Below are positions 8,517-17,206 of a stretch of DNA of 64,000 nucleotides, one piece after another. The stretch is from Mycolicibacter longobardus (GTDB lineage: Bacteria > Actinomycetota > Actinomycetes > Mycobacteriales > Mycobacteriaceae): positions 124,001-188,000 of the forward strand of contig NZ_LQPG01000018.1 of assembly GCF_002102265.1 (NCBI RefSeq), in the 5' to 3' direction. The notes beneath the pieces were generated by a model. It was not told the origin of the DNA. It made no database searches and was given only the letters and a program-made list of their open reading frames with translations. The position numbers and the translations under genes were made by a program. Position 1 is the stretch's first letter; each line of letters starts with the position of its first letter.

Positions 8517-10040
8517 ATGATTATCGGTGTCCTATCCGAGGCGCAGCCCGGTGAGACGCGTGTGTCGGCGACGCCGACGACTGTCGCTGCGTTGATCAAG
8601 CTCGGTTACGACTTGGTAGTGGATTCCGGTGCGGGAGAGGCGTCCTCCTTCTCCGACGCGGCGTACACCGAGGCCGGCGCCACCATCGGCGACGCCCTCG
8701 CGGCCGACATCGTCTTCGGTGTGAACGCCCCGTCGACCGAGCAGCTGGACGCGATGAAGCCCGGCGCGACACTGATCAGCCTGTTGGCGCCGGCACTCAA
8801 CCCGGATCGGGTGGAAGATCTGGCCCGCCGGCCCATCACGGCGCTGTCGATGGACGCGGTGCCGCGGATCTCGCGCGCACAGTCGTTGGACGTGTTGAGC
8901 TCGATGGCCAACATCGCCGGCTACCGCGCCGTGGTGGAGGCCGCCCACGTCTTCGGCCGGTTCTTCACCGGTCAGGTGACGGCCGCCGGTAAGGTACCGC
9001 CGGCCAAGGTGCTGGTGGTGGGCGCCGGCGTGGCAGGCCTGGCCGCGATCGGTGCCGCCGGCAGCCTGGGGGCGATCGTGCGGGCCACCGACCCGCGCCC
9101 GGAGGTGGCCGATCAAGTCCGCTCGCTGGGTGGGGAATACCTGTCAATTGAGTCGGCAGAGGCTGAGGTGTCGGCCACCGGCTACGCCAAGGAGATGAGC
9201 GACGACTACAAGGCCCGGGAGGCACAGCTCTACGCCGACCAGGCCGCCGACGTCGACATCATCATCACCACCGCGCTCATACCGGGTAAGCCCGCGCCGC
9301 GGATCATCACCGCCGACATGGTGGCCTCGATGAAGCCGGGCAGCGTGATCGTGGACATGGCCGCGGCCAACGGGGGCAACGTCGAGGGCACCGTCAAGGA
9401 CCAGGCCGTCGTCACCGACAACGGGGTGACGATCATCGGTTACACCGACCTGGCCGGCCGGTTGCCCGCGCAGGCGTCCCAGCTCTACGGCACCAACCTG
9501 GTCAACCTGATGAAGCTGATGACCCCCGGCAAGGACGGCCAGCTGGTACTGGACTTCGACGACGTGGTGCAGCGGTCGATGACCGTCGTGCGCGACGGCG
9601 AGTCGACGTGGCCGCCGCCCCCGGTGCAGGTCTCGGCCGCCCCTACCAAGGTCGCCGAAGCCCCGGTGGTCGCCCCCACGGCCAAGGTGCCGATGTCGGC
9701 CGGACGCCGCCTGGGCCTGGTGATGTCTGCGGCGGCGGTGTTGTTCGCGCTGGTGGCGATGGCGCCGGCGGCGTTGCAGGTCCACCTGACCGTGTTCGCC
9801 CTGGCGATCGTGATCGGCTACTACGTGATCGGTCATGTGCACCACGCGCTGCATACGCCGCTGATGTCGGTGACGAATGCGATCTCGGGAATCATCGTGG
9901 TGGGCGCGCTGCTGCAGGTCGGCCACGACGATCCGGTGATCACGGCGCTGGCCTCCGCGGCGATCCTGCTGGCCAGCATCAACATCTTCGGTGGTTTCGC
10001 GGTGACCCGCCGCATGCTGGCCATGTTCTCTCGCAGCTAG
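8517..10040 (+). CDS. pntA: NAD(P) transhydrogenase alpha subunit, fused form
   Basis: 507 residues. Proton-translocating transhydrogenase passes hydride between NADH and NADP+ across the membrane. The N-terminal ~370 residues form the NAD-binding domain I (alanine-dehydrogenase fold; [16 protein letters not shown] with the glycine motif at 169-174 and the acidic ATDPRPEV). A Pro/Ala linker (about 355-390) follows, then three or four transmembrane helices (about 395-500). M. tuberculosis encodes these as two genes, pntAa and pntAb; here they are one polypeptide as in E. coli. It is followed 41 bp later by pntB and preceded by the leader RNA. In M. tuberculosis, pnt lies elsewhere (Rv0155-157), so this is a different genomic location. 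Confidence 0.95.
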   Translation: MIIGVLSEAQPGETRVSATPTTVAALIKLGYDLVVDSGAGEASSFSDAAYTEAGATIGDALAADIVFGVNAPSTEQLDAMKPGATLISLLAPALNPDRVEDLARRPITALSMDAVPRISRAQSLDVLSSMANIAGYRAVVEAAHVFGRFFTGQVTAAGKVPPAKVLVVGAGVAGLAAIGAAGSLGAIVRATDPRPEVADQVRSLGGEYLSIESAEAEVSATGYAKEMSDDYKAREAQLYADQAADVDIIITTALIPGKPAPRIITADMVASMKPGSVIVDMAAANGGNVEGTVKDQAVVTDNGVTIIGYTDLAGRLPAQASQLYGTNLVNLMKLMTPGKDGQLVLDFDDVVQRSMTVVRDGESTWPPPPVQVSAAPTKVAEAPVVAPTAKVPMSAGRRLGLVMSAAAVLFALVAMAPAALQVHLTVFALAIVIGYYVIGHVHHALHTPLMSVTNAISGIIVVGALLQVGHDDPVITALASAAILLASINIFGGFAVTRRMLAMFSRS

Positions 10041-10081
10041 AGCCTGCCCAAGACGCCCAACAGTTGGAGTAGACCCCAGTC

Positions 10082-11503
10082 ATGTTTTCTGTTGAGACCG
10101 CCGCCTCGGCGGCGTACATTGTCGCGGCCCTGCTGTTCATCCTGGCCCTGGCCGGGCTGAGTAAGCACGAGACGTCCAAGGCCGGCAACAGCTTCGGCAT
10201 CTTCGGGATGGCGGTGGCCCTGGCGGCGACGATCACGCTGGCCGTCCACCACCAGATCCAGCCCGTGGGATTGGCGTTGCTGATCGGTGCCACCGTGGTG
10301 GGCGCGGCGATCGGGCTGTGGCGCGCCAAGGTGGTCGAAATGACCGGCATGCCCGAGCTCATTGCACTCCTGCATTCCTTTGTAGGTCTGGCCGCCGTGC
10401 TGGTCGGCTGGAACGGCTACCTGCACGTCGAGAACCGTCCGGACGGTGTCGATGCCCACGAACTGACCGCCTCCGGGCTGTTGGGCATCCACTCCGCCGA
10501 GGTGTTCATCGGGGTGTTCATCGGCGCGGTCACCTTCACCGGCTCGATCGTGGCCAACCTCAAGCTCTCGGCGCGGATGAAGTCCAACCCGCTGATGCTG
10601 CCCGGCAAGAACTTCCTCAACATCGGCGCCCTGGTCGCGTTCTTCGCGCTGACGGTGTGGTTCGTGCACGAGCCGCAACTGTGGCTGCTGATCGTGGTCA
10701 CCGTGTTGGCGCTGGCGCTGGGCTGGCACCTGGTGGCCTCCATCGGTGGCGGGGACATGCCGGTGGTGGTCTCGATGCTCAACAGCTACTCCGGCTGGGC
10801 CGCTGCGGCGTCGGGCTTCCTGCTCTCCAACGACCTGCTGATCATCACCGGCGCGCTGGTCGGCTCCTCGGGTGCCTACCTGTCCTACATCATGTGCAAG
10901 GCGATGAACCGGTCCTTCATCTCGGTGATCGCCGGCGGCTTCGGAATCGAGGCCGGCCCGGCCGACGACAAGGACTACGGCGAGCACCGCGAGATCACCG
11001 CGGAAGGCGTGGCCGAACTGCTGGGCGGCGCCGACTCGGTGATCATCACCCCCGGCTACGGGATGGCCGTGGCGCAAGCTCAGTACGGGGTCGCCGAACT
11101 CACCCGCAAGCTGCGGGATCGCGGCGTCAACGTGCGCTTCGGCATCCACCCGGTCGCCGGCCGGCTACCCGGCCACATGAACGTGTTGCTGGCCGAGGCC
11201 AAGGTGCCCTACGACATCGTGCTGGAGATGGACGAGATCAACGACGACTTCGACGACACGTCAGTCGTCCTGGTGATCGGCGCCAACGACACGGTCAATC
11301 CGGCCGCTGCCGAAGACCCGTCCAGCCCCATCGCGGGTATGCCGGTGCTGACCGTGTGGGACGCCGACAACGTGATCGTCTTCAAGCGCTCCATGGCATC
11401 CGGTTACGCCGGCGTGCAGAATCCGCTGTTCTTCCGGCAGAACTCCGCCATGCTGTTCGGCGACGCCAAGGACCGGGTCGAGGACATCCTGCACGCGCTG
11501 TAA
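10082..11503 (+). CDS. pntB: NAD(P) transhydrogenase beta subunit
   Basis: 473 residues. The N-terminal ~270 residues have about nine hydrophobic helices forming the proton channel with PntA, including the conserved [14 protein letters not shown]. The C-terminal domain III binds NADP(H): [11 protein letters not shown] at about 324-333, [29 protein letters not shown] and FKRSM, all family hallmarks. It forms an operon with pntA and ends 6 bp before the convergent TetR gene. It supplies NADPH for biosynthesis or antioxidant systems. Confidence 0.96.
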   Translation: MFSVETAASAAYIVAALLFILALAGLSKHETSKAGNSFGIFGMAVALAATITLAVHHQIQPVGLALLIGATVVGAAIGLWRAKVVEMTGMPELIALLHSFVGLAAVLVGWNGYLHVENRPDGVDAHELTASGLLGIHSAEVFIGVFIGAVTFTGSIVANLKLSARMKSNPLMLPGKNFLNIGALVAFFALTVWFVHEPQLWLLIVVTVLALALGWHLVASIGGGDMPVVVSMLNSYSGWAAAASGFLLSNDLLIITGALVGSSGAYLSYIMCKAMNRSFISVIAGGFGIEAGPADDKDYGEHREITAEGVAELLGGADSVIITPGYGMAVAQAQYGVAELTRKLRDRGVNVRFGIHPVAGRLPGHMNVLLAEAKVPYDIVLEMDEINDDFDDTSVVLVIGANDTVNPAAAEDPSSPIAGMPVLTVWDADNVIVFKRSMASGYAGVQNPLFFRQNSAMLFGDAKDRVEDILHAL

Positions 11504-11509
11504 GGCGCC

Positions 11510-12184
11510 TCACTCGGGTGTTTGTGATCGGGCGAAACCCAATCGCCGGGTTTGGCCCGTTGACGGCGGCGGGTCGCGATGCAGGCCGTTCAACAGGCTG
11601 AACAGGACCGGCTCGATCTCGCTGACCGCGTGTGCCGGATCCTCGGCGGCGGCGATGATCGGCCCGGTCTTGCTGAGCAGGGCGTAGAGCAACTCGGCGG
11701 TCACGCCCACCGGCACCGGCACCACTTCGCCGGCGTCGATCAGCTCGCTCAGGACGGCGCGGAGCAACGGCAGTGCCATTTCCTCGTCGACGGTCTGCTT
11801 GCGGTCCCATCCCAAGGCGCTGGCCGACTCACGCAGCAGCACTCGTGCATCGTGGTTCTCGACATAACAGCGCAGCACCGCGCTGATCGCGAGCAACGCC
11901 TGCTCCCACGGGCTGGCGTCGTCGGGCATGGACTCCAGGGCGCTGGGGAGCACCGCTCGCATGATGTCGCTCTGGCTGGATCGGAAGACCTCGGCGAAGA
12001 TCTCCTGCTTGTCGCGGAAGTGATGGTAGACGGCGCCCTTGCTGGACTGTGACGCCTGAGCGATCTCATCGACCGACGTCGCGTCGAACCCCTTGGCGAC
12101 GAAAAGGGCCCGGGCCGCGTCGAGCACCGCCGTACGCGTGAGCTCCGCGTGCATGTCCCGCCGCGTCGGCCTGCCGTTACCCAT
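11510..12184 (-). CDS. TetR-family regulator adjacent to pntB
   Basis: 224 residues from ATG 12184; a longer frame to 12211 exists. The N-terminal HTH reads FDATSVDEIAQASQSSKGAVYHHFRDKQEIF. The ligand domain is helical, with a Pro/Arg C-terminal tail (HRDPPPSTGQTRRLGF). A TetR gene (Rv0158) also follows pntB in M. tuberculosis, so the pairing is retained even though the locus moved and the gene is inverted. Upstream lies an imperfect inverted repeat (12224-12247) that could be its operator. Ligand and targets are unknown. Confidence 0.85.
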   Translation of the reverse strand: MGNGRPTRRDMHAELTRTAVLDAARALFVAKGFDATSVDEIAQASQSSKGAVYHHFRDKQEIFAEVFRSSQSDIMRAVLPSALESMPDDASPWEQALLAISAVLRCYVENHDARVLLRESASALGWDRKQTVDEEMALPLLRAVLSELIDAGEVVPVPVGVTAELLYALLSKTGPIIAAAEDPAHAVSEIEPVLFSLLNGLHRDPPPSTGQTRRLGFARSQTPE

Positions 12185-12223
12185 CGGCCAAAGCCTAGTC
12201 ACCGACCCCAAGTCTGTGGCAGA

Positions 12224-12247
12224 CTACAGGACTGTCCGCTTTTGTAG
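12224..12247. promoter_or_regulatory. Inverted repeat upstream of the TetR gene
   Basis: CTACA and TGTAG arms are separated by 14 bp, and an overlapping pair CTGTC (12232) / GACAG (12247) lies in the same stretch. Both sit between the TetR start and the short ORF at 12263. This is a weak operator candidate. Confidence 0.3.
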
Positions 12248-12262
12248 ACAGGTGGAGAATCT

Positions 12263-12355
12263 GTGTTGACGACTAGGTATGCAAACGGGCGTTTCGCGTT
12301 GCTACTGATCGCATTCACTGGCGCCCGCGGTGCGGATCGGAGCCTCCAGTCATAG
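12263..12355 (+). CDS. Short ORF with a good ribosome site (leader peptide or 5' fragment)
   Basis: GTG 12263 is preceded by GGTGGAG at a suitable distance and encodes 30 residues with a hydrophobic middle (RFALLLIAFTG) before TAG 12353. The frame of the following ORF is already open from 12277. So either this is a separate short peptide, or it is the true 5' end of the next gene, disconnected by a frameshift. I cannot decide between them. Confidence 0.35.
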   Translation: MLTTRYANGRFALLLIAFTGARGADRSLQS

Positions 12356-12444
12356 CCCACGACGAGGTCTCCCTGCACCGGCTACCGGCTCACGACGAGC
12401 GGTCGCCGGCCGCGCGCATCGCGGTCGAAGTTTTCATCGAGCTG

Positions 12445-12900
12445 ATGCGCCATAACCGGGTGCGCCCGTACGACATCGCCACCCATTGCCGGATTCGGTC
12501 CGTCACTCGACACGTACCGACCGGGCCGCGACAGGAGATCCAGCGCTCCTTCGAAATCGCGCCGCCGTTCTGGCCGATCACCATCGACCCGGGCGATACA
12601 GCGCTGACCGGCTACGGAATCGACCGAGCCGGAGCGTGCATTCGCTACACCCGCAACCCCTACCCGCTCATCAATCGAGTCGACCACGTGACGATCCAAC
12701 GCGTGCAGTTCGCGCCGCGATGTTACGACCTGATGTGCCGCGCAACCCGCGTCAACCCCGCCTTCATCTGCGAAACACTGCCCTATCGACAGACCGTCGA
12801 GATCCTCACGGAGTACCTCATCGATGCCGCGGTATCGCTGTGCGAAGGACGTGGCCCCATCGCTGCGCCGGCGCCGGCGCCACCTCACATTCCCCGCTGA
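12445..12900 (+). CDS. Hypothetical protein, possibly 5'-frameshifted
   Basis: 151 residues from the first ATG, but the frame is open back to 12277. The upstream translation (AHDEVSLHRLPAHDERSPAARIA) looks coding, yet it contains no ATG, GTG or TTG. The ATG has no convincing ribosome site. The protein is cysteine- and arginine-containing, soluble, with a Pro-rich end (PAPAPPHIP). Its codon use is less G/C-biased at third positions than its neighbours, suggesting a transferred or decaying gene. I recognise no family. It lies between the pnt-linked TetR gene and purB. Confidence 0.4.
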   Translation: MRHNRVRPYDIATHCRIRSVTRHVPTGPRQEIQRSFEIAPPFWPITIDPGDTALTGYGIDRAGACIRYTRNPYPLINRVDHVTIQRVQFAPRCYDLMCRATRVNPAFICETLPYRQTVEILTEYLIDAAVSLCEGRGPIAAPAPAPPHIPR

Positions 12901-12923
12901 CGAATCGATCTGTCCGGCGACCG

Positions 12924-12929
12924 TAAGCT
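12924..12929 (+). promoter_or_regulatory. -10 element for leaderless purB transcript
   Basis: TAAGCT lies 8 nt before the purB GTG (12938). No Shine-Dalgarno is visible. Confidence 0.45.
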
Positions 12930-12937
12930 AGCTGCTC

Positions 12938-14356
12938 GTGAGCATCCCCAATGTGCTGGCCGCCCGCTACGCCAGCACCGCGATGACCGACATCTGGTCG
13001 CCGCGGGCCAAGATCATCGCCGAACGCCGATTGTGGCTGGCGGTGCTGCGTGCCCAGTCCGAACTGGGCGTGCCGGTACCCGAACAGGCGATCGCCGACT
13101 ACGAGGCCGTGATCGAGGACGTCGACCTGGCGTCAATCGCCGACCGGGAACGGGTGACCCGCCACGACGTCAAGGCGCGCATCGAGGAATTCAATGCGCT
13201 GGCCGGTCACGAGCACATCCACAAGGGCATGACCAGCCGGGACCTGACCGAGAACGTCGAGCAGATGCAGATCCGCCAGTCCCTGCAGCTGGTTCACGAT
13301 CACGGCGTCGCGGTGGCGGCCCGGCTGGTCAAGCACGCGCTGGCCTACCGCGAGCTGGTGATGGCCGGGCGCAGCCACAACGTCGCCGCGCAGGCCACCA
13401 CGCTGGGCAAGCGGTTTGCCTCGGCCGCCGAGGAGACCCTGCTCGCGCTGAGCCGGGTGCGCGAGCTGATCGACCGCTACCCGCTGCGCGGGATCAAGGG
13501 GCCGATGGGCACCGCCCAGGACATGCTGGACCTGTTCGACGGGGACACCGCCAAACTGGCGCAGCTGGAGCGCCGCATCGCAGATTTTCTGGGGTTCGAC
13601 GCCGTGCTGGCCAGCGTCGGGCAGGTCTACCCCCGGTCGCTGGACCACGACGTCGTCTCCGCGCTGGTACAACTCGGGGCCGGACCGTCGTCGCTGGCCC
13701 ACACCATCAGGCTGATGGCCGGCCACGAACTGGTCACCGAGGGCTTCGCGCCCGGCCAGGTGGGCTCGTCGGCGATGCCGCACAAGATGAACACCCGCAG
13801 CTGCGAGCGCGTCAACGGCCTGCAGGTGGTGCTGCGTGGCTATGCGTCGATGGCCGCCGAACTGGCCGGCGCGCAGTGGAACGAGGGCGACGTGTTCTGC
13901 TCGGTGGTGCGCCGTGTCGCATTGCCCGACGCCTTCTTCGCCGTCGACGGGCAGACCGAGACCTTCCTGACCGTGCTCGACGAGTTCGGTGCCTACCCGG
14001 CGGTGATCACCCGGGAACTGGACCGTTACCTGCCTTTCCTGGCCACCACCAAGGTGCTGATCGCCGCGGTGCGCGCCGGGGTCGGTCGCGAAGCCGCCCA
14101 CGAAGTGATCAAGGAGCACGCGGTGGCCGTCGCACTGGCGATGCGGGAGCGCGGCGCCGAGCCCGACCTGCTGGACCGGTTGGCCGCCGACGAACGGCTG
14201 CCGCTGGACCGGGCCGCACTGGACGCGGCCCTCGCCGACCGGCAGGCGTTCACCGGCGCGGCCGCCGACCAGGTCGACCAGGTCGCGGCGGAGGTGGCCG
14301 AACTCGTCGAGCGGTACCCGTCCGCGGCCGCCTACACCCCGGGCGCGATCCTGTAG
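12938..14356 (+). CDS. purB: Adenylosuccinate lyase
   Basis: 472 residues. It cleaves SAICAR to AICAR + fumarate, and adenylosuccinate to AMP + fumarate. It belongs to the fumarase/aspartase superfamily. Signatures are [16 protein letters not shown] (about residue 95), [16 protein letters not shown] with the catalytic His region (about 145), and the superfamily signature [10 protein letters not shown] with the mobile-loop serines at 277-278. The GTG start follows a TAAGCT box. It is followed 5 bp later by cyp126, giving the purB-cyp126 order of Rv0777-Rv0778. Confidence 0.96.
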   Translation: MSIPNVLAARYASTAMTDIWSPRAKIIAERRLWLAVLRAQSELGVPVPEQAIADYEAVIEDVDLASIADRERVTRHDVKARIEEFNALAGHEHIHKGMTSRDLTENVEQMQIRQSLQLVHDHGVAVAARLVKHALAYRELVMAGRSHNVAAQATTLGKRFASAAEETLLALSRVRELIDRYPLRGIKGPMGTAQDMLDLFDGDTAKLAQLERRIADFLGFDAVLASVGQVYPRSLDHDVVSALVQLGAGPSSLAHTIRLMAGHELVTEGFAPGQVGSSAMPHKMNTRSCERVNGLQVVLRGYASMAAELAGAQWNEGDVFCSVVRRVALPDAFFAVDGQTETFLTVLDEFGAYPAVITRELDRYLPFLATTKVLIAAVRAGVGREAAHEVIKEHAVAVALAMRERGAEPDLLDRLAADERLPLDRAALDAALADRQAFTGAAADQVDQVAAEVAELVERYPSAAAYTPGAIL

Positions 14357-14361
14357 CCGTC

Positions 14362-15585
14362 ATGGATGTCCAGGAGCTCGCGCGCATCGACTTCACCGAT
14401 CTGGACAACTTCGCCGACGGCTTCCCGCACGAGCTGTTCGAGCTGCACCGCCGTGTCGCCCCGGTGTTCTGGCACGAGCCCACCGCGCACACCCCGGACG
14501 CGCAAGGTTTCTGGTCGGTGGCCACCCACGCCGAAACCCTCGAGGTGCTGCGCGACGCCGAGACCTATTCGTCGGTGACCGGCGGTTCCCGGCCGTTCGG
14601 CGGCACGGTGCTGCAGGACCTGCCGATCGCGGGCCAACTGCTGAACATGATGGACGACCCGCGGCACGCGCAGGTCCGCCGGCTGGTCAGCTCCGGGCTG
14701 ACCCCACGGATGATCCGCCGCGTCGAAGAAGATCTGCGACGCCGGGCGCGGGCGCTGCTGGATGCCGTCGAGCCGGGCGTGCCTTTCGACTTCCTGGTCG
14801 ACATCGCCGCCGAGGTTCCGATGCAGATGATCTGCATCCTGCTGGGTGTTCCCGAGGCCGACCGGCACTGGTTGTTCGAGGCGATCGAGCCCAGCTTCGA
14901 CTTCCGCGGTTCACGCGCGGCGGTGGTGACCCGACTGTCCATCGAGGACGCCGGCAACCGGGTCTACACCTTCGGGCGGGAGCTGATCGCGGCCAAGCGC
15001 GCCGCCCCCAGCGACGACATGCTGTCGGTGGTGGCCAACTCGACCGACCCGGAACTCAGCGACCTGGAGGTGTACCTGTTCTTCCAGCTGCTGTTCAGCG
15101 CCGGGGCGGAGACCACCCGCAACGCCATCGCGGGCGGGTTGTTGGCGCTGGCGCAGCACCCCGACCAATTTCGTTTGCTGCGTGGCGACTTCGGTCTGTT
15201 GCCCACCGCGATCGAGGAGATCCTGCGCTGGACCTCACCGGCCCCGTCGAAGCGGCGCACCGCCACCCGGCGCGCGGCGCTGGGCGGGCAGACGATCGAG
15301 GCCGGCCAAAAGGTGCTGGTGTGGGAGGGCTCGGCCAACCGCGACCCGGCGGCCTTCGACCGGGCAGAGCAGTTCGACATCACCCGCAAACCCAATCCGC
15401 ACATCGGCTTCGGTCACGGTGCGCACTTCTGCCTGGGCGCCCATCTGGCCCGCCTGGAACTGCGCGTGCTCTACGAGGAGCTGCTGAGCAGGTTCGCCGA
15501 AGTGGCCGTGGTGGCGCCGGTGGAATGGACGCGCAGCAACCGGCACACCGGGATGCGGCACATGATGGTGGCGTTGGAGCCCTAG
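14362..15585 (+). CDS. cyp126: Cytochrome P450, CYP126-like
   Basis: 407 residues, a soluble bacterial P450. It shows the I-helix oxygen-binding motif AGAETTRN (about 246-253), the K-helix ExxR as Glu286/Arg289, and the heme-ligand loop [14 protein letters not shown] with Cys357. The ATG lies five bases after the purB stop; the same frame is open far upstream within purB but that is an out-of-frame shadow. By position it matches Rv0778. The natural substrate of CYP126 is not established. The 3' end is 7 bp from a large hairpin repeat (15593-15643) that may act as its terminator. Confidence 0.92.
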   Translation: MDVQELARIDFTDLDNFADGFPHELFELHRRVAPVFWHEPTAHTPDAQGFWSVATHAETLEVLRDAETYSSVTGGSRPFGGTVLQDLPIAGQLLNMMDDPRHAQVRRLVSSGLTPRMIRRVEEDLRRRARALLDAVEPGVPFDFLVDIAAEVPMQMICILLGVPEADRHWLFEAIEPSFDFRGSRAAVVTRLSIEDAGNRVYTFGRELIAAKRAAPSDDMLSVVANSTDPELSDLEVYLFFQLLFSAGAETTRNAIAGGLLALAQHPDQFRLLRGDFGLLPTAIEEILRWTSPAPSKRRTATRRAALGGQTIEAGQKVLVWEGSANRDPAAFDRAEQFDITRKPNPHIGFGHGAHFCLGAHLARLELRVLYEELLSRFAEVAVVAPVEWTRSNRHTGMRHMMVALEP

Positions 15586-15592
15586 TTCCGTT

Positions 15593-15643
15593 CGATTTCG
15601 GCGCGATTCTTCCCGCTCAGCGGTCATTATCGCGCCGAAATCG
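15593..15643. repeat. 51-bp hairpin repeat, copy A (perfect 15-bp arms)
   Basis: CGATTTCGGCGCGAT and ATCGCGCCGAAATCG are exact reverse complements around a 21-nt loop. The loop holds a smaller CCGC-TCA-GCGG hairpin. Copy B (16522-16572) has the same orientation and length, with 5 differences in 51 positions. The right arm also encodes the last residues (ISAR) and stop of the nuclease gene. Confidence 0.85.
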
Positions 15644-16484
15644 CCCACCGAATCTCGGCGACGACGCGTTCCGGGGTAGTGGTCAGGTCCAGCCAGGTGA
15701 ACCGGAGCACGGTCCAACCCAGGAGCACGATCTGGTTCTGGCGCACTCGGTCACCTTCGAACTCGTCCGGGCCGCTGTGGAACGCCCAGCCATCGGTCTC
15801 GATCGCGACCTTGATATCGGGAAAGGCGACGTCGACTTTGAATCCGCCCAGTCGATAGTTCGCCACCCATCCGGTGATGCCGGCCTCGCGCAACAGCCGT
15901 ACCAGAATCCGCTCGGCCTGCGAACGCGCACCGCTTTCCGCCGCCTGCAGCATCCGGCGGGCCGCCGGTGATCCGTACCGGCCGGAGTTGCGCAGGTGGG
16001 CATGCCATAGGTGTGGCAGTTCGGTATGGCGCTGCAGCGCGGTATCCATCACCTTCGGCCCGCCATCGCGACGGGCCGCGGCTTCAAGAGTCGTCAACGC
16101 GAGCCCGGTGACCAGCAGTCCCCTGCGTTCGACCACATCCTTCGGGTATAGGTCCCGGCGCCTGACCCGGGTGCCGCGATGAGGACGGCCATGCGAATCG
16201 CGGGGCACGGTGACCTCGATCAGATTCGGGGCGGAGGTGGTCAGCTGGTGCCACCAGGCCGCGGCCAATCCGCTGGCCACGGCGGCAGATCCGTAGCTCC
16301 AAACCGCCGCGCGGATGCGCGCGGCCGTGGTGAATGGGCGATCGTCGGCAAAGTAGACGCCGGGACCGCAGCGCCGCCAACGCCCGGATCGAAGCCGCCG
16401 TCCTATGGCGGAGCTGGACAGGCCGCACTCCAAGGCCTGCAAACGGGTGATGACACCGTCGTGGCGCCGTAGATAGTTGTCCAT
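15627..16484 (-). CDS. AbiEi-type winged-helix protein with DUF559 (PD-(D/E)xK-like) nuclease domain
   Basis: 285 residues. The N-terminal ~45 residues (RRHDGVITRLQALECGLSSSAIGRRLRSGRW) resemble the winged helix of AbiEi-type (type IV) antitoxins. The C-terminal ~100 residues match DUF559/Vsr-like endonucleases, with Glu191, Asp218, Glu229 and Asp231 (VDVAFPDIKVAIETDG) and His236 forming a plausible metal site. No AbiEii toxin partner is adjacent, so it is a solitary antitoxin-nuclease fusion. The C-terminal codons lie inside the hairpin repeat copy A, and copy B lies 38 bp upstream of the start. The gene interrupts an otherwise conserved cyp126/Rv0779c junction. Target and function are unknown. 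Confidence 0.75.
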   Translation of the reverse strand: MDNYLRRHDGVITRLQALECGLSSSAIGRRLRSGRWRRCGPGVYFADDRPFTTAARIRAAVWSYGSAAVASGLAAAWWHQLTTSAPNLIEVTVPRDSHGRPHRGTRVRRRDLYPKDVVERRGLLVTGLALTTLEAAARRDGGPKVMDTALQRHTELPHLWHAHLRNSGRYGSPAARRMLQAAESGARSQAERILVRLLREAGITGWVANYRLGGFKVDVAFPDIKVAIETDGWAFHSGPDEFEGDRVRQNQIVLLGWTVLRFTWLDLTTTPERVVAEIRWAISAR

Positions 16485-16521
16485 ACGAGTCGGACGTCAC
16501 GGGGTCCGCACCCGTTCCCAG

Positions 16522-16572
16522 CGATCTCGGCGCGGTTCTTCCCGCTCAGCGGGCAGGATCGCGCCGAAATCG
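16522..16572. repeat. 51-bp hairpin repeat, copy B
   Basis: Direct copy of the 15593-15643 element. The right arm is identical (15/15); the left arm CGATCTCGGCGCGGT has two changes, one keeping a G-T wobble. Its loop contains the stop codon (TGA at 16546-16548) of the Rv0779c-like gene, whose last residues (RRFRRDPAR) are read from the arm. Confidence 0.85.
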
Positions 16573-17181
16573 GCGAGCCAGCCCCGCGGAATGCAGCTCG
16601 AGCGCGGCCAGGCCCCCGATCACGGCGCGGTCGGCATGCCGCCAGGCCCCAACCGGGTCGGGGCTGACCGCGGTCAGCTTGCCCAACGGCCGGTTGGTCA
16701 GTGCACGCAGCGCCAGCAACTGCTCACCGGCCGGGGTTGCGGCCAGCGTCAGCACGGCTCTCTTACGCAGGAAGAACCGCAGCCGCAGGGCCAGCCACGG
16801 CATCGCCACCGCCAGGATCGGCGGCGCCGCGACCGCCACCGCGAGAACGTAGGCCAGCCAACCGGCGGTGGTATTCAGGTTGTGGCCGGCCCCGGCGATG
16901 TCGACCGCCGCCTCGCCGGCCGCGGTGAGCGGCTTGCTCACCGCATCGCCCACCAGCGGGATGTGGCTCGCGCTCTGCCCGGCCGAGGCCAGGCTGTCGG
17001 CCACTCCGTTGGCGCCCCGCTCGAACTGCTGCCCGACCCCGGCGATCGTGGTGACCGCCCCGTGCACCGCCAGCGCGACCAGCACCCACAGGGAGGTCCA
17101 CACCGCGACGACGAGGTCGCTGAACAGTTGGGCCAGTAGTCGGCCGGGGGAGGTGGCATAGGGCAGCAACCGTGAAGTCAT
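16546..17181 (-). CDS. Conserved membrane protein (Rv0779c-like)
   Basis: 211 residues. Two hydrophobic regions are clear: about residues 22-50 (LVVAVWTSLWVLVALAVHGAVTTIAGV) and about 107-135 (LAYVLAVAVAAPPILAVAMPWLALRL). An amphipathic Ala/Gly segment lies between them and a basic C-terminal cytoplasmic part follows. Function unknown. By position it is the Rv0779c counterpart, convergent with cyp126. The last ~9 residues and the stop codon fall inside hairpin repeat copy B, so the C terminus may have been remodelled by the repeat. Confidence 0.8.
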   Translation of the reverse strand: MTSRLLPYATSPGRLLAQLFSDLVVAVWTSLWVLVALAVHGAVTTIAGVGQQFERGANGVADSLASAGQSASHIPLVGDAVSKPLTAAGEAAVDIAGAGHNLNTTAGWLAYVLAVAVAAPPILAVAMPWLALRLRFFLRKRAVLTLAATPAGEQLLALRALTNRPLGKLTAVSPDPVGAWRHADRAVIGGLAALELHSAGLARRFRRDPAR

Positions 17182-17206
17182 GAGTCCGATCCCAACACAC
17201 CGGGCA

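Larger units (their letters stand above)
15593..16572. mobile_element. Candidate hairpin-flanked gene cassette (AbiEi/DUF559)
   Basis: One minus-strand gene is bracketed by two direct 51-bp hairpin repeats. In M. tuberculosis, cyp126 and Rv0779c are adjacent, so this ~930-bp unit (gene plus one repeat) appears inserted in the convergent gap. No transposase and no clear target-site duplication is seen. Proposed as a cassette from its architecture only. Confidence 0.45.

Noticed and set aside
15593..15643. Hairpin copy A as a simple Rho-independent terminator of cyp126
   Set aside because: There is no U tract after the stem, the identical structure recurs 929 bp away, and the arms overlap coding sequence. 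A bidirectional terminator role is still possible but does not explain the duplication.
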